This document shows positions 9,423 through 17,351 of a DNA stretch of 59,972 bases, piece after piece. Below the pieces are notes generated by a model. It was not told the origin of the DNA. It made no database searches and saw nothing but the letters and a program-made list of their open reading frames with translations. The stretch is taken from contig CALLLP010000020.1 of NCBI GenBank assembly GCA_938008165.1, positions 1-59,972 on the forward strand. The letters run 5' to 3'. Each line of letters starts with the position of its first letter. Position 1 is the stretch's first letter. Both the position numbers and the translations under genes were made by a program. The DNA is from an uncultured Neomegalonema sp. GTDB taxonomy: Bacteria > Pseudomonadota > Alphaproteobacteria > Rhodobacterales > Rhodobacteraceae.

Positions 9423-9924
9423 ATCGAAACGCGTTCTGGTGGTCGTCGCGCCGTTTTATCGCGACATCGCCGATATGCTGACCCAAGGCTGCGTCGACCG
9501 GCTGGTCGAATCGGGGATCGAAGCCATCGTGACGGAGGTGCCCGGCGCGCTGGAACTGCCCATCGCCATCCGCATCGCCGATGATGCCGAGCAATATGAC
9601 GGCTATGTCGCCCTCGGCTGCGTCATCCGGGGCGAGACCTCGCATTACGACACGGTGTCGAATGAAAGCGCGCGGGGGCTGATGACCCTCGGAATCGAGG
9701 GGGGATTACCCATCGGCAATGGTGTCCTGACGGTCGAAAACCGCGAACAGGCCCATGTGCGCGCCGATCCGATGCAAAAGAACAAGGGCGCAGGGGCCGC
9801 CGATGCCTGTATCGCACTGATGCGCATTCAGGATGACCGCGTGGCCGGGCGTCCATCGAGCTTCCTGCCCGATTCCGAGCATATACAGATGGCCGAAGCC
9901 GGGACGGATACCCGCAATGTCTGA
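9415..9924 (+). CDS. ribH: 6,7-dimethyl-8-ribityllumazine synthase
   Basis: Lumazine synthase condenses the RibD product with dihydroxybutanone phosphate. The 169-residue protein carries the expected motifs: PGALELPIAI, ALGCVIRGETSHYD with the catalytic His, and PIGNGVLTVENREQA with the phosphate-binding Arg. Its ATG overlaps the ribE stop by 8 bases. No ribB/ribBA gene accompanies it here, so the dihydroxybutanone-phosphate branch must be encoded elsewhere. Confidence 0.95.
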   Translation: MLESKRVLVVVAPFYRDIADMLTQGCVDRLVESGIEAIVTEVPGALELPIAIRIADDAEQYDGYVALGCVIRGETSHYDTVSNESARGLMTLGIEGGLPIGNGVLTVENREQAHVRADPMQKNKGAGAADACIALMRIQDDRVAGRPSSFLPDSEHIQMAEAGTDTRNV

Positions 9925-10426
9925 GGAGGCCGCCCCCACGCTGCGACGGCAGGATGTCACGCGACGGGCGCGCTCGGCCGCGCGGCTGAACGGCGTGCAA
10001 GCGCTCTATCAGATGGAAATGACCGGCACGTCCTGGCGCGTGATCGCCGAGGAATTCAAAAATCACCGCGCCAATCAGGAAATCGACGACGAGGAACTCG
10101 CAAAGGCCGATCGCAGACATTTTCGCAAGGTGCTCGAAGGCGCTGTCGAGGAACAGGCCGCGATCGACCGGGCCACTGACAAGGTGCTGAAATCCGACTG
10201 GCCCCTCAAGCGTATCGATCCGACGCTGCGCGCGCTTTTCAGGGCAGCGGGCGCCGAATTCCTGACGCTGCCCAAGGTGCCGCATAAGGTCATCATCAAC
10301 GAATATGTCGAGGTCGCGAAAGCGTTCTTCGAAGGCGAGGAAGCGCGCTTCGCCAATGCCGTGCTTGACGCCCTTTACCGCGAATTGCGCCCCGACCCGG
10401 CGCCCGACCCCGCGCCGGAGGCATGA
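9917..10426 (+). CDS. nusB: Transcription antitermination factor NusB
   Basis: NusB binds boxA RNA with S10 to promote antitermination on rRNA operons. The 169-residue all-helical protein has the NusB landmarks ARSAARLNGVQALYQME near the N-terminus, LKRIDPTLRALFRAA in the middle and KVIINEYVEVAKAFFE followed by FANAVLDAL. The start overlaps the ribH stop by 8 bases (ATGTCTGA). The rib-nusB linkage is common in alphaproteobacteria. Confidence 0.94.
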   Translation: MSEEAAPTLRRQDVTRRARSAARLNGVQALYQMEMTGTSWRVIAEEFKNHRANQEIDDEELAKADRRHFRKVLEGAVEEQAAIDRATDKVLKSDWPLKRIDPTLRALFRAAGAEFLTLPKVPHKVIINEYVEVAKAFFEGEEARFANAVLDALYRELRPDPAPDPAPEA

Positions 10427-11661
10427 CCGGCACCGCGAAAGTCGCGCCTCCAAACGCACAGGCGGATCGTCCCCGCGCCGTCCGAAATGTGGCGGTTCTA
10501 TCGACGATGAGCGCGATTCAGGGCGCGCAATTGCCGGTTTATATCGTGCTTGGCGGATTGGCCGGGGCCATTCTGGCCGATGACAAAAGCCTCGCGACCC
10601 TGCCCATCGCCTGCCAGATGCTGACCGGCATGGCCACGGCCCTGCCAATGTCACTGTTCATGGGGCGCTTCGGTCGCAAGGCCGGGTTTTGGCTGGGCAG
10701 CATTCTGGCCTGTCTTGGCGGCCTGCTCGCGGCACTCGCCATGCTGCGCGGGGATTTCTGGCTGCTTTGCATCGCCTATATGTTCGCTGGTATCTATCAG
10801 ACGACCCAGAACTATTTCCGCTTTGCCGCCACCGATACCGCACCGGAAGACTACAAACCCAAGGCGATTTCGCTGGTTCTCGCCGGGGGATTGGTCGCCG
10901 CCCTGCTCAGCGCCGAGATCGTCACGCGGACCGAAGGGATGCTATCCGCCGTGCCCTTTGTCGGGGCGTTTACCTTTCTGGTGGTGCCAAACCTGATCGG
11001 GATGGTGCTGGTCGCCTTTCTGGATATTCCGACGCCCCCGCGCAAAAGCGACACAGCCCCCGCCCGGCCTTGGCGCGCGATCTTGGCCGACCGCAATATT
11101 CCCGTCGCCATGCTCTGCGCGATGTTCGTCTATGGCACGATGACGCTGACGATGACCTCGACGCCTCTGGCGATGATCGCCTGTGGCTTTGGCACACCCG
11201 ATGCGGCGAATGTGGTGAAGTGGCACGTCGTCGCAATGTTCGCACCCAGTTTTTTTACCGGATCGATCATCGCCCGGATCGGCGCACGGCCCGTTATCGC
11301 GATGGGCTTGCTGATGCTGCTGGGATGTTCGGCGGTGGCCTTGAGCGGGATCGATCTGCATGATTTCTACATCGCCCTGATCCTGCTCGGCTTGGGCTGG
11401 AACTTTGGCTATATCGGCGCGACCAGCCTGCTCGCCGCCCATCATCGCCCGGAAGATCGCGCGAAGGTGCAGGGATTGAACGACTTTCTCGTGATGGCGG
11501 TCATGGCGACGGCGGCGCTCAGCTCCGGCAAGCTGATGGCGATGGGCGGATGGTCCTTCGTCGTGGTGGCCGTGATGATCCCGGTCGGAATCGCCGCGCT
11601 GGCCCTGCTCTATGGCACCCTGCTCGCCCGCCGCGTGCCGGTGACGGGGGCTGTTGGCTGA
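10423..11661 (+). CDS. Major facilitator superfamily transporter
   Basis: A 412-residue membrane protein with about 12 hydrophobic segments. The MFS loop motif after helix 2 is present (MGRFGRKAGFWLG). It is the last gene of the coupled nrdR-rib-nusB chain: its ATG overlaps the nusB stop by 4 bases (ATGA). Substrate cannot be read from sequence. Position in a riboflavin operon makes a flavin, precursor or related metabolite plausible, but MFS genes also follow nusB in relatives without a proven link. Confidence 0.85.
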   Translation: MTGTAKVAPPNAQADRPRAVRNVAVLSTMSAIQGAQLPVYIVLGGLAGAILADDKSLATLPIACQMLTGMATALPMSLFMGRFGRKAGFWLGSILACLGGLLAALAMLRGDFWLLCIAYMFAGIYQTTQNYFRFAATDTAPEDYKPKAISLVLAGGLVAALLSAEIVTRTEGMLSAVPFVGAFTFLVVPNLIGMVLVAFLDIPTPPRKSDTAPARPWRAILADRNIPVAMLCAMFVYGTMTLTMTSTPLAMIACGFGTPDAANVVKWHVVAMFAPSFFTGSIIARIGARPVIAMGLLMLLGCSAVALSGIDLHDFYIALILLGLGWNFGYIGATSLLAAHHRPEDRAKVQGLNDFLVMAVMATAALSSGKLMAMGGWSFVVVAVMIPVGIAALALLYGTLLARRVPVTGAVG

Positions 11662-11770
11662 GCGAAGCGCTTCCGATGCCCGGCGTCAGGGGTTGGCGTC
11701 AGGCGACTGGCGCGGCACGTTAACCACCATCGAAACAATCTTCCATTTATCTACGCCACAACGACGCTTT

Positions 11771-11826
11771 ATTGCGCGCAGTGTTGACTGGTGCCGCAAT
11801 GCGGTATACCTGTTCGCACCCGCAAT
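11771..11826 (+). promoter_or_regulatory. ATTGCG/CGCAAT repeats and candidate promoter upstream of mcd
   Basis: ATTGCG at 11771-11776 and CGCAAT at 11795-11800 are inverted around 18 bases, with a third CGCAAT at 11821-11826. A TTGACT at 11784-11789 and TATACC at 11805-11810 sit between and beside them as possible -35/-10 elements, although their 15-base spacing is short. The arrangement suggests regulated transcription of mcd. The regulator is unknown. Confidence 0.35.
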
Positions 11827-11851
11827 ATTCCGCCCCGACCGGAGACTCGCC

Positions 11852-13546
11852 ATGAGCGCCAATCCCGCCCCGACCCTCCGCCCCGATGACCTGCTGATCT
11901 CCGACCTGCTTGGCACCTGCGCCGAAGCGGTCAAAACCGCCGAAACGATCCTCGGAGCCGCGCGACAGGGCGTGAGCGCGCGCATTGGCCGGGACGAGCG
12001 CGGGCGGGTATCGGGCGCGGCGCTGGAGCGCGAGCAACATGCAGCGCATTCGCTGGCATGGCTCGCCACCTATGTCGAAAGCCTGCGCCAGATGCATGCA
12101 TGGGCCGAGCGCCTGACCGACGGGGACCGCTTCGGCACGCTGGAGGCGCTGATCCTACAAGCGGCCTTCGGCGAATACCTCGCGCAGATGGCGGGAGGTA
12201 TCCCGATGAGTCAGGGCGAATATGCCCGGCTGGAGGATATGGGCGCGGGCGAAACGGCACGGCGCGCGCTGGATACCGCCCCGATACGCGCCCTGATCGC
12301 AGGGGGCGCGACCACGGCAATTCGCGAACAGATCGCGGCAACCCTCGCCGAACGGTCGGGCGCGGCGACCTTTGGCGATTGCGGGCTGGACGAAGATTAC
12401 GAGATGATCCGCGATCAATTTCGCCGGTTTGCAGACGAAAAAGTCGTGCCCCATGCCCATGAATGGCACCTGAAGGACGAATTGATCCCTGATTCGATCA
12501 TCGCGGAGATGTCGGAACTGGGCGTCTTCGGCCTGACGATTCCCGAAAATCTGGGCGGATTCGGCATGTCGAAGACCGCAATGTGCGTCGTGTCCGAAGA
12601 ACTGTCCCGTGGCTATATCGGCGTTGGCAGCTTGGGCACACGCTCCGAAATTGCCGCCGAATTGATCCTTGGCGGGGGCACCGATGCCCAGCGCGAGGAA
12701 TGGCTTCCCAAACTCGCCAGCGGCGAGATCCTGCCCACGGCGGTCTTTACGGAGCCGAATACCGGGTCCGATCTCGGCGCGCTGAAAACCCGCGCCAAGC
12801 GCGAGGGCGACACATGGACCCTGACCGGCAACAAGACATGGATCACCCATGCGGCCCGCGCCGACATTATGACCGTTCTGGCCCGCACAATGCCCGGCAC
12901 CGACGATCACAGGGGCCTGTCGATGTTCATCGCGCCAAAGACGCGCGGCGATTGCGCCAATCCCTTCCCCAACCCGGAGATTTCAGGCGGCGAGATCGAG
13001 GTTCTCGGCTATCGCGGGATGAAGGAATATACGGTTGCGTTTGACGAGTACACGATCCCCGGCGACGCCCTGCTCGGCGGGGTCGAGGGTCAAGGATTCA
13101 AACAACTGATGAAGACCTTCGAATCCGCCCGTATCCAGACCGCCGCCCGCGCCATCGGCGTGGCACAGAACGCGCTGGAGCTGGGCCTGACATACGCGCA
13201 GGACCGTATCCAGTTCGGCAAACCCCTGCTCGCCTTCCCGCGCGTGTCGGGCAAGCTGGGCGCGATGGCGGTCGAGATCATGATCGCGCGGCAGCTCACC
13301 TATTTCTCAGCCCGCGAGAAAGACGCCGACCGTCGCTGCGATCTGGAGGCCGGGATGGCCAAGCTGCTGGGCGCGCGGGTGGCATGGTCGGCGGCGGATA
13401 ATGCGCTCCAGATACACGGGGGCAATGGCTTCGCACTCGAATATCCGGTCAGCCGAGTCCTGTGCGATTCGCGCATTCTCAACATCTTCGAAGGGGCCGC
13501 AGAGATTCAGGCAGGCGTCATCGCCCGGCGCGTCCTCGAAAGCTGA
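11852..13546 (+). CDS. mcd: (2S)-methylsuccinyl-CoA dehydrogenase
   Basis: Mcd oxidises (2S)-methylsuccinyl-CoA to mesaconyl-CoA in the ethylmalonyl-CoA pathway, the glyoxylate-bypass substitute for acetate assimilation. The 564-residue protein is a flavin acyl-CoA dehydrogenase (FTEPNTGSDLGALKT, QIHGGNGFALEYPVSR) preceded by a distinctive helical extension of about 150 residues, which ordinary acyl-CoA dehydrogenases (about 380 residues) lack and Mcd has. The ATG at 11852 has GGAG 7 bases upstream. The 190-bp region before it separates it from the rib operon and carries inverted repeats. No other pathway genes (ccr, ecm, mch) are in the window. Confidence 0.9.
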   Translation: MSANPAPTLRPDDLLISDLLGTCAEAVKTAETILGAARQGVSARIGRDERGRVSGAALEREQHAAHSLAWLATYVESLRQMHAWAERLTDGDRFGTLEALILQAAFGEYLAQMAGGIPMSQGEYARLEDMGAGETARRALDTAPIRALIAGGATTAIREQIAATLAERSGAATFGDCGLDEDYEMIRDQFRRFADEKVVPHAHEWHLKDELIPDSIIAEMSELGVFGLTIPENLGGFGMSKTAMCVVSEELSRGYIGVGSLGTRSEIAAELILGGGTDAQREEWLPKLASGEILPTAVFTEPNTGSDLGALKTRAKREGDTWTLTGNKTWITHAARADIMTVLARTMPGTDDHRGLSMFIAPKTRGDCANPFPNPEISGGEIEVLGYRGMKEYTVAFDEYTIPGDALLGGVEGQGFKQLMKTFESARIQTAARAIGVAQNALELGLTYAQDRIQFGKPLLAFPRVSGKLGAMAVEIMIARQLTYFSAREKDADRRCDLEAGMAKLLGARVAWSAADNALQIHGGNGFALEYPVSRVLCDSRILNIFEGAAEIQAGVIARRVLES

Positions 13547-13622
13547 TCCGCTCGAAACGCGGGTGTTCTTTTGAGCATACGGTTTATATCCTCCGGCGGA
13601 TCATATCGGCGGGAGGGTATCG

Positions 13623-14474
13623 ATGAGAAAAACTGTCTTGGCATGTCTGGTGGCCAGCATCGGGGCGATCGGATGCGCAGGCTCCGGCAGCAATGCGCCC
13701 GCCACGGGATCGGCCCCTCCCAGCGCCCCCGCCCGGTTGAGCAATGCCGAAATCGAGCGCGCCCGGTCGGTCCATGCACAGGCGCTGCGCACGGGCAAGG
13801 TCTATACAGCGGCGGAAAATCCGGTCGCAGCCCAGTATCTCAGCCGCGTGGTCAATAATATCGCCCGGCAAAGACCCCCCGGCGCCGTTCCCCTGCAAGG
13901 CTTCATCATCAAGGATGACGATGTAAACGCCTTCACGACCGGGGCGGGATACCTGTATTTCAACCGCGGTCTGCTTGCGGCCCTGCAAAACGAAGCCCAG
14001 CTGGCAATGATCGTCGGCCATGAAGCCGCCCATGTCGATGCCGGGCATATCGCACAAGGCATCAACGAACAGGCGACCGTCGACACCCTGACCAGTATCG
14101 GCGTGGCGATCCTGCAAAGCTCCGGTGTCGGGGGTCTGGCCGCTCCCTTGGGCGAGTTGGGCGTCGGATTGGTGGGCCAGCGCGCCAATGCCTATTTCAG
14201 CCAAGGGCACGAGCTTGAGGCCGATGATATCGGCCTGCGCTATACCATTGCCGCCGGATATGACGGGCTGCAAGCGGCCAGCGCCTTTCGTGTGCTGACC
14301 ATGGCCAATGGATCACGGGGCCGGTTGGCGGAGTTCTTCAGCTCACATCCCAGCAGCGAGGGACGCCTGCGAACGGTCGCCGCCCGCGCCGCAGCCTCCG
14401 GCCAGACCGGCGGCTATATCGGCGCGGCGGAGTATGCGCAAATGGTGGGGACGCTTACCCGAAGCGGTCGTTGA
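13623..14474 (+). CDS. M48-family metalloprotease lipoprotein
   Basis: The 283-residue protein has a lipoprotein signal with lipobox Ala-Ile-Gly-Cys (Cys near residue 18). The zinc-protease motif HEAAH lies near residue 138 with a third-ligand glutamate in HELEADDIG, defining peptidase family M48 of the periplasmic Loi/BepA-like type. Such proteins degrade or help assemble outer-membrane proteins. Its last 20 bases overlap the convergent MoeA-like gene. Confidence 0.88.
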   Translation: MRKTVLACLVASIGAIGCAGSGSNAPATGSAPPSAPARLSNAEIERARSVHAQALRTGKVYTAAENPVAAQYLSRVVNNIARQRPPGAVPLQGFIIKDDDVNAFTTGAGYLYFNRGLLAALQNEAQLAMIVGHEAAHVDAGHIAQGINEQATVDTLTSIGVAILQSSGVGGLAAPLGELGVGLVGQRANAYFSQGHELEADDIGLRYTIAAGYDGLQAASAFRVLTMANGSRGRLAEFFSSHPSSEGRLRTVAARAAASGQTGGYIGAAEYAQMVGTLTRSGR

Positions 14475-15693
14475 TCGGCATCCACGTCATTCGACTGCCA
14501 AAACCCACCGCCTCGCCGGGAGCAATCAGGGCAATGCCATCGGCGAGCGCCAGACGGGTCACAGTACCCACCGGATCGCCGGACGGGCCGTCAAGCGCCT
14601 CAATCGTCGGCATCGTCCCCGACCCCGCAACCCGGATCAGCGGATAGGCCGCCCGCTCGGCATCGGCGGGAAGGGTGAAGGCCGCGATCCCCGCTCTGGG
14701 CGCAACGCGCGAATGCTGAATACCCGCCCGGCGACGGAGCAAGGGCCAGCCCAGCACCGCCATGGCCGTCAGGGCCGCAACCGGCTCCTTGGGCAAGACG
14801 ATCAGCGCCATATCGCCCAGAATGGCAAGCTTTGCATGCCCACCCGGCTGCATCGCGATGCCGCCCAGCACGATCTGTCCCCCGGCGGCGAGGATGGCAT
14901 CCTCCAACCCAGCCCGGTCGATGGCAATCAGCATATCGGTTTCCACAGCGGCATCGCGCAGCGTCTGGGCAAGCGATCCACTACGGGCAACCCCAAGATC
15001 GTGGCGGCCGATCCATCGCCGATCAAGGGACGCCATGATCATTGCATGGCTGGCGGCGCCGTTTTCCTGCCTGCCCCCCGTCCCGGTGGACAACACGGCC
15101 ACGCGCAGGGTTCGGCGCACTCTGGCTCCGGTGATACCAACGGTCGCCAAAGCGGCAATATCGCGGCTATCGAGCAAGCGGTCCGGCTGGGCGATCACAT
15201 CGCCGCAGCGTGCATCCACCCCCCGCGCATGAATAAAACCGCCCCGCTCGGGCCGTTCGGTGAGAAGGATATACGCCCCCTCGCGCTGCACGGCCTCCGC
15301 CGGGACAACCGTATCGAGTTGCAGCGGCACAGGCGCTCCGGCGGCGATGCGTACGGCGTCCCGGCACGGAAACGCGCTCTCCGCCGCCGTATTGCGCGCC
15401 ACGGCGATCCGCCCCGTCAGGTGCAAGCGCCAGGGGCCATTGCCCCGGCACGCTTCGGCACAGAAGGCAAATCCATCCACTTGAGACGACGCGCGCAGCG
15501 GACGATCGGCCTGCGCCCGCACCCGCTCGGCCAGAACACGGTCATGGCAGGATGCCAGCGGTGCAGAACGCACGGAGAGCGACGGCAACCGGCCAACAGC
15601 ATCGAGCGCCGCCCGGATGGCCCGGTCCGGCGGGACAGGGCGTGCTGGCAACAGGTCGACGGGAGCAACACTGGCAACGGCAAGCGGGGACAT
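14455..15693 (-). CDS. Divergent MoeA-like molybdopterin protein
   Basis: The 412-residue protein follows the MoeA domain order (N-terminal domain with SSQVDGFAF where MoeA has NSAMDGYA; MoCF-like domain with VAVLSTGTG; C-terminal beta domain). The conserved catalytic patches are altered: the usual TGGxSxGD is absent (ILIAIDRAGLEDA region) and LPGNPVSA reads LPKEPVAA. MoeA inserts molybdate into molybdopterin; with these changes this may be a paralogue with another role. The start at 15693 has AAGGAT about 8 bases upstream. A palindrome lies directly upstream. Confidence 0.7.
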   Translation of the reverse strand: MSPLAVASVAPVDLLPARPVPPDRAIRAALDAVGRLPSLSVRSAPLASCHDRVLAERVRAQADRPLRASSQVDGFAFCAEACRGNGPWRLHLTGRIAVARNTAAESAFPCRDAVRIAAGAPVPLQLDTVVPAEAVQREGAYILLTERPERGGFIHARGVDARCGDVIAQPDRLLDSRDIAALATVGITGARVRRTLRVAVLSTGTGGRQENGAASHAMIMASLDRRWIGRHDLGVARSGSLAQTLRDAAVETDMLIAIDRAGLEDAILAAGGQIVLGGIAMQPGGHAKLAILGDMALIVLPKEPVAALTAMAVLGWPLLRRRAGIQHSRVAPRAGIAAFTLPADAERAAYPLIRVAGSGTMPTIEALDGPSGDPVGTVTRLALADGIALIAPGEAVGFGSRMTWMPINDRFG

Positions 15694-15750
15694 CGGCGCG
15701 ATCCTTCTACGGTCGGTCTTCACAGGGAAGACGGACACAGCCAGAAGGGG

Positions 15751-15775
15751 TTCACGAATTTCACGAAGTCGTGAA
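15751..15775. promoter_or_regulatory. TTCACGA palindrome between the anti-sigma stop and the moeA-like start
   Basis: A perfect palindrome, TTCACGA-AG-TCGTGAA, lies at 15760-15775, preceded by another TTCACGA at 15751-15757. It begins 3 bases downstream of the anti-sigma stop codon and about 60 bases upstream of the MoeA-like gene. There is no T-run, so it is more likely an operator or processing hairpin than a terminator. Confidence 0.45.
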
Positions 15776-15778
15776 CAA

Positions 15779-16546
15779 TTATCCCTGAAGCGTCTTTGCA
15801 AGATCAGCGAGGCGCGATGCCGGGACCGTCCCGACAATGCCGAGGGCTAGGCCCCGATCGCGCCAGAATGCGCCCCGCAACCCATCGCGACCCGCCGTCA
15901 GCGGGGGCATCTCTCGTCCGGGCAAACCCGACAGCCCATCCGCCCCGGCAATATAGAGACCGAGGGGCGTATCCTCGACTTCCATGCTGAAGGCTGCAAG
16001 CCGACGTCCGACCAGCCAGCACAACCGACAGCCCAGCAGCCGCGTTCCCTCCGGCGCCACCCGCTCCGGCAAGACAAAGGGCACCCGCGCGGAAATCCAT
16101 GGCATGATGCGACCCGGCTCGGATGCCGCGATGTCGAGGGGCCGATCGGCGGCGATATTGGTCGCAAAATCGCCCATGACCGCATCGCGAAAATCGGTCC
16201 CGGCCAGCGCGTGCGACGAGGAAGTCTGCCGCAACAAAATGCCCAGCCCTCCGACCGAGGCCACCATGCCCAGACCCGCGAGCATCCGCCGACGCCCGAT
16301 CCGGGTAGGGGCGGGGGCGGGGGCGAGGGATTGTCCCCCCAGACCGAACAAGCGTTCCTCCAGCGCAACGGGCACCTGCGTGCTTTGGGCGGCATGGCGC
16401 AGCAATGCATCATTGCGCCGCGTATCGGCCAAATAGGCACGGCAGATGGCGCAGGATTGCACATGGCGCTCGATTTCGGGCGCTTCTTCCCCCGCTTCAC
16501 CGTCGATCAGGGCATCGACATCGATCATACGATCACAAGTCTTCAT
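15779..16546 (-). CDS. Membrane-anchored zinc anti-sigma factor
   Basis: The 255-residue protein has an N-terminal zinc anti-sigma domain with the His-x3-Cys-x2-Cys motif (HVQSCAIC near residue 30), a basic stretch and single transmembrane helix (RRRMLAGLGMVASVGG), and an extracytoplasmic domain with a Cys pair (GCRLCW). It should hold the adjacent ECF sigma factor inactive and release it on an envelope signal. GGAGG lies 5 bases before the ATG, and the start overlaps the sigma stop by 4 bases (ATGA), as is usual for co-expressed sigma/anti-sigma pairs. Confidence 0.87.
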   Translation of the reverse strand: MKTCDRMIDVDALIDGEAGEEAPEIERHVQSCAICRAYLADTRRNDALLRHAAQSTQVPVALEERLFGLGGQSLAPAPAPTRIGRRRMLAGLGMVASVGGLGILLRQTSSSHALAGTDFRDAVMGDFATNIAADRPLDIAASEPGRIMPWISARVPFVLPERVAPEGTRLLGCRLCWLVGRRLAAFSMEVEDTPLGLYIAGADGLSGLPGREMPPLTAGRDGLRGAFWRDRGLALGIVGTVPASRLADLAKTLQG

Positions 16547-17133
16547 CGGTTCCTCCCCAAGGGGGCAGTAGGGCACAAGGCGCCGTCTTCTTCATCCAAG
16601 GTCTCGCGCAGATGCCGCCGCGCCCGGTTCAGGCGCGAGCGCACCGTGCCGACGGGAATGCCAAGCACCGTCGCAGCCTCGCGATAGCTCATCTCCTCGA
16701 CCACAACCAAGGTCAGGATCTCGGCCAATTCAGCAGGCATCCGCGCCAGCGCCGCCATCGTGCGCGCCAATGTATCGGCAGAATCGATCGCGATTTCGGC
16801 CGGGGGCAGATCCGCCCCGGCAACGGCGGCAGGCAGGGTATCGATTTCCACATCGCTGCTGACGATCCGCAGGTGGCTGCGCCGGGCCCGCAGCCGGTCG
16901 ATGCACAGGTTCCGCAAGATCCGGAACATCCAGCCGCGTGGATGGCGCACTGCCTCTGGCATAGCCGCAATGCCCGAATCCTGCGCGCGGGCAATGCGCA
17001 GCCACGCATCCTGCACCGCGTCCTCTGCCTCCTCCCGCTGGCGCAGCAACGTATAGGCCAGCCGGTAGAGGGCTGGCAGATTCTCGCGGAATACGCGATC
17101 ATGCGTCCGGGTATCGTCTTCGCGGCGGGGCAT
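16543..17133 (-). CDS. ECF-family RNA polymerase sigma factor
   Basis: A 196-residue extracytoplasmic-function sigma factor with region 2 (LPALYRLAYTLLRQREEAEDAVQDAWLR begins near residue 18) and region 4 (EEMSYREAATVLGIPVGTVRSRL). The start MPRREDD at 17133 is preferred to the longer frame because it begins just before region 2. It is followed directly by its anti-sigma factor and preceded by a promoter resembling ECF autoregulatory promoters. Confidence 0.93.
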   Translation of the reverse strand: MPRREDDTRTHDRVFRENLPALYRLAYTLLRQREEAEDAVQDAWLRIARAQDSGIAAMPEAVRHPRGWMFRILRNLCIDRLRARRSHLRIVSSDVEIDTLPAAVAGADLPPAEIAIDSADTLARTMAALARMPAELAEILTLVVVEEMSYREAATVLGIPVGTVRSRLNRARRHLRETLDEEDGALCPTAPLGRNR

Positions 17134-17177
17134 CGGCGTTCGTCTTATCTCCTCACACCAAAGAATTGCATCATAGA

Positions 17178-17201
17178 GACGTAAGACAGGATGAAGGGTT
17201 C
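17178..17201 (-). promoter_or_regulatory. Candidate ECF autoregulated promoter
   Basis: On the - strand, GAAC (17198-17201) and CGTC (17178-17181) are separated by exactly 16 bases. This matches the general ECF pattern GAAC-N16/17-CGT(C/T). It lies about 45 bases upstream of the sigma-factor ATG. Confidence 0.5.
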
Positions 17202-17206
17202 GCGCA

Positions 17207-17222
17207 GTCACGAGACCGTGAC
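17207..17222. promoter_or_regulatory. GTCACG-AGAC-CGTGAC inverted repeat
   Basis: A perfect 6-bp inverted repeat around 4 bases, just upstream of the candidate sigma promoter and in the divergent region shared with the META-domain gene. Its half-site (TCACG) recurs in the palindrome before the MoeA-like gene. Confidence 0.4.
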
Positions 17223-17351
17223 GATACGTCCTTGATCTCTTTCAAGTTGTGGGAACATCGCCACAGGCAGACGGAATTCGTGCGCCGAATAATCCCATTT
17301 ATGTTCCTATATGGTACGAATGACCTTTGTAATGTTTAATGGAGTGGTGAG

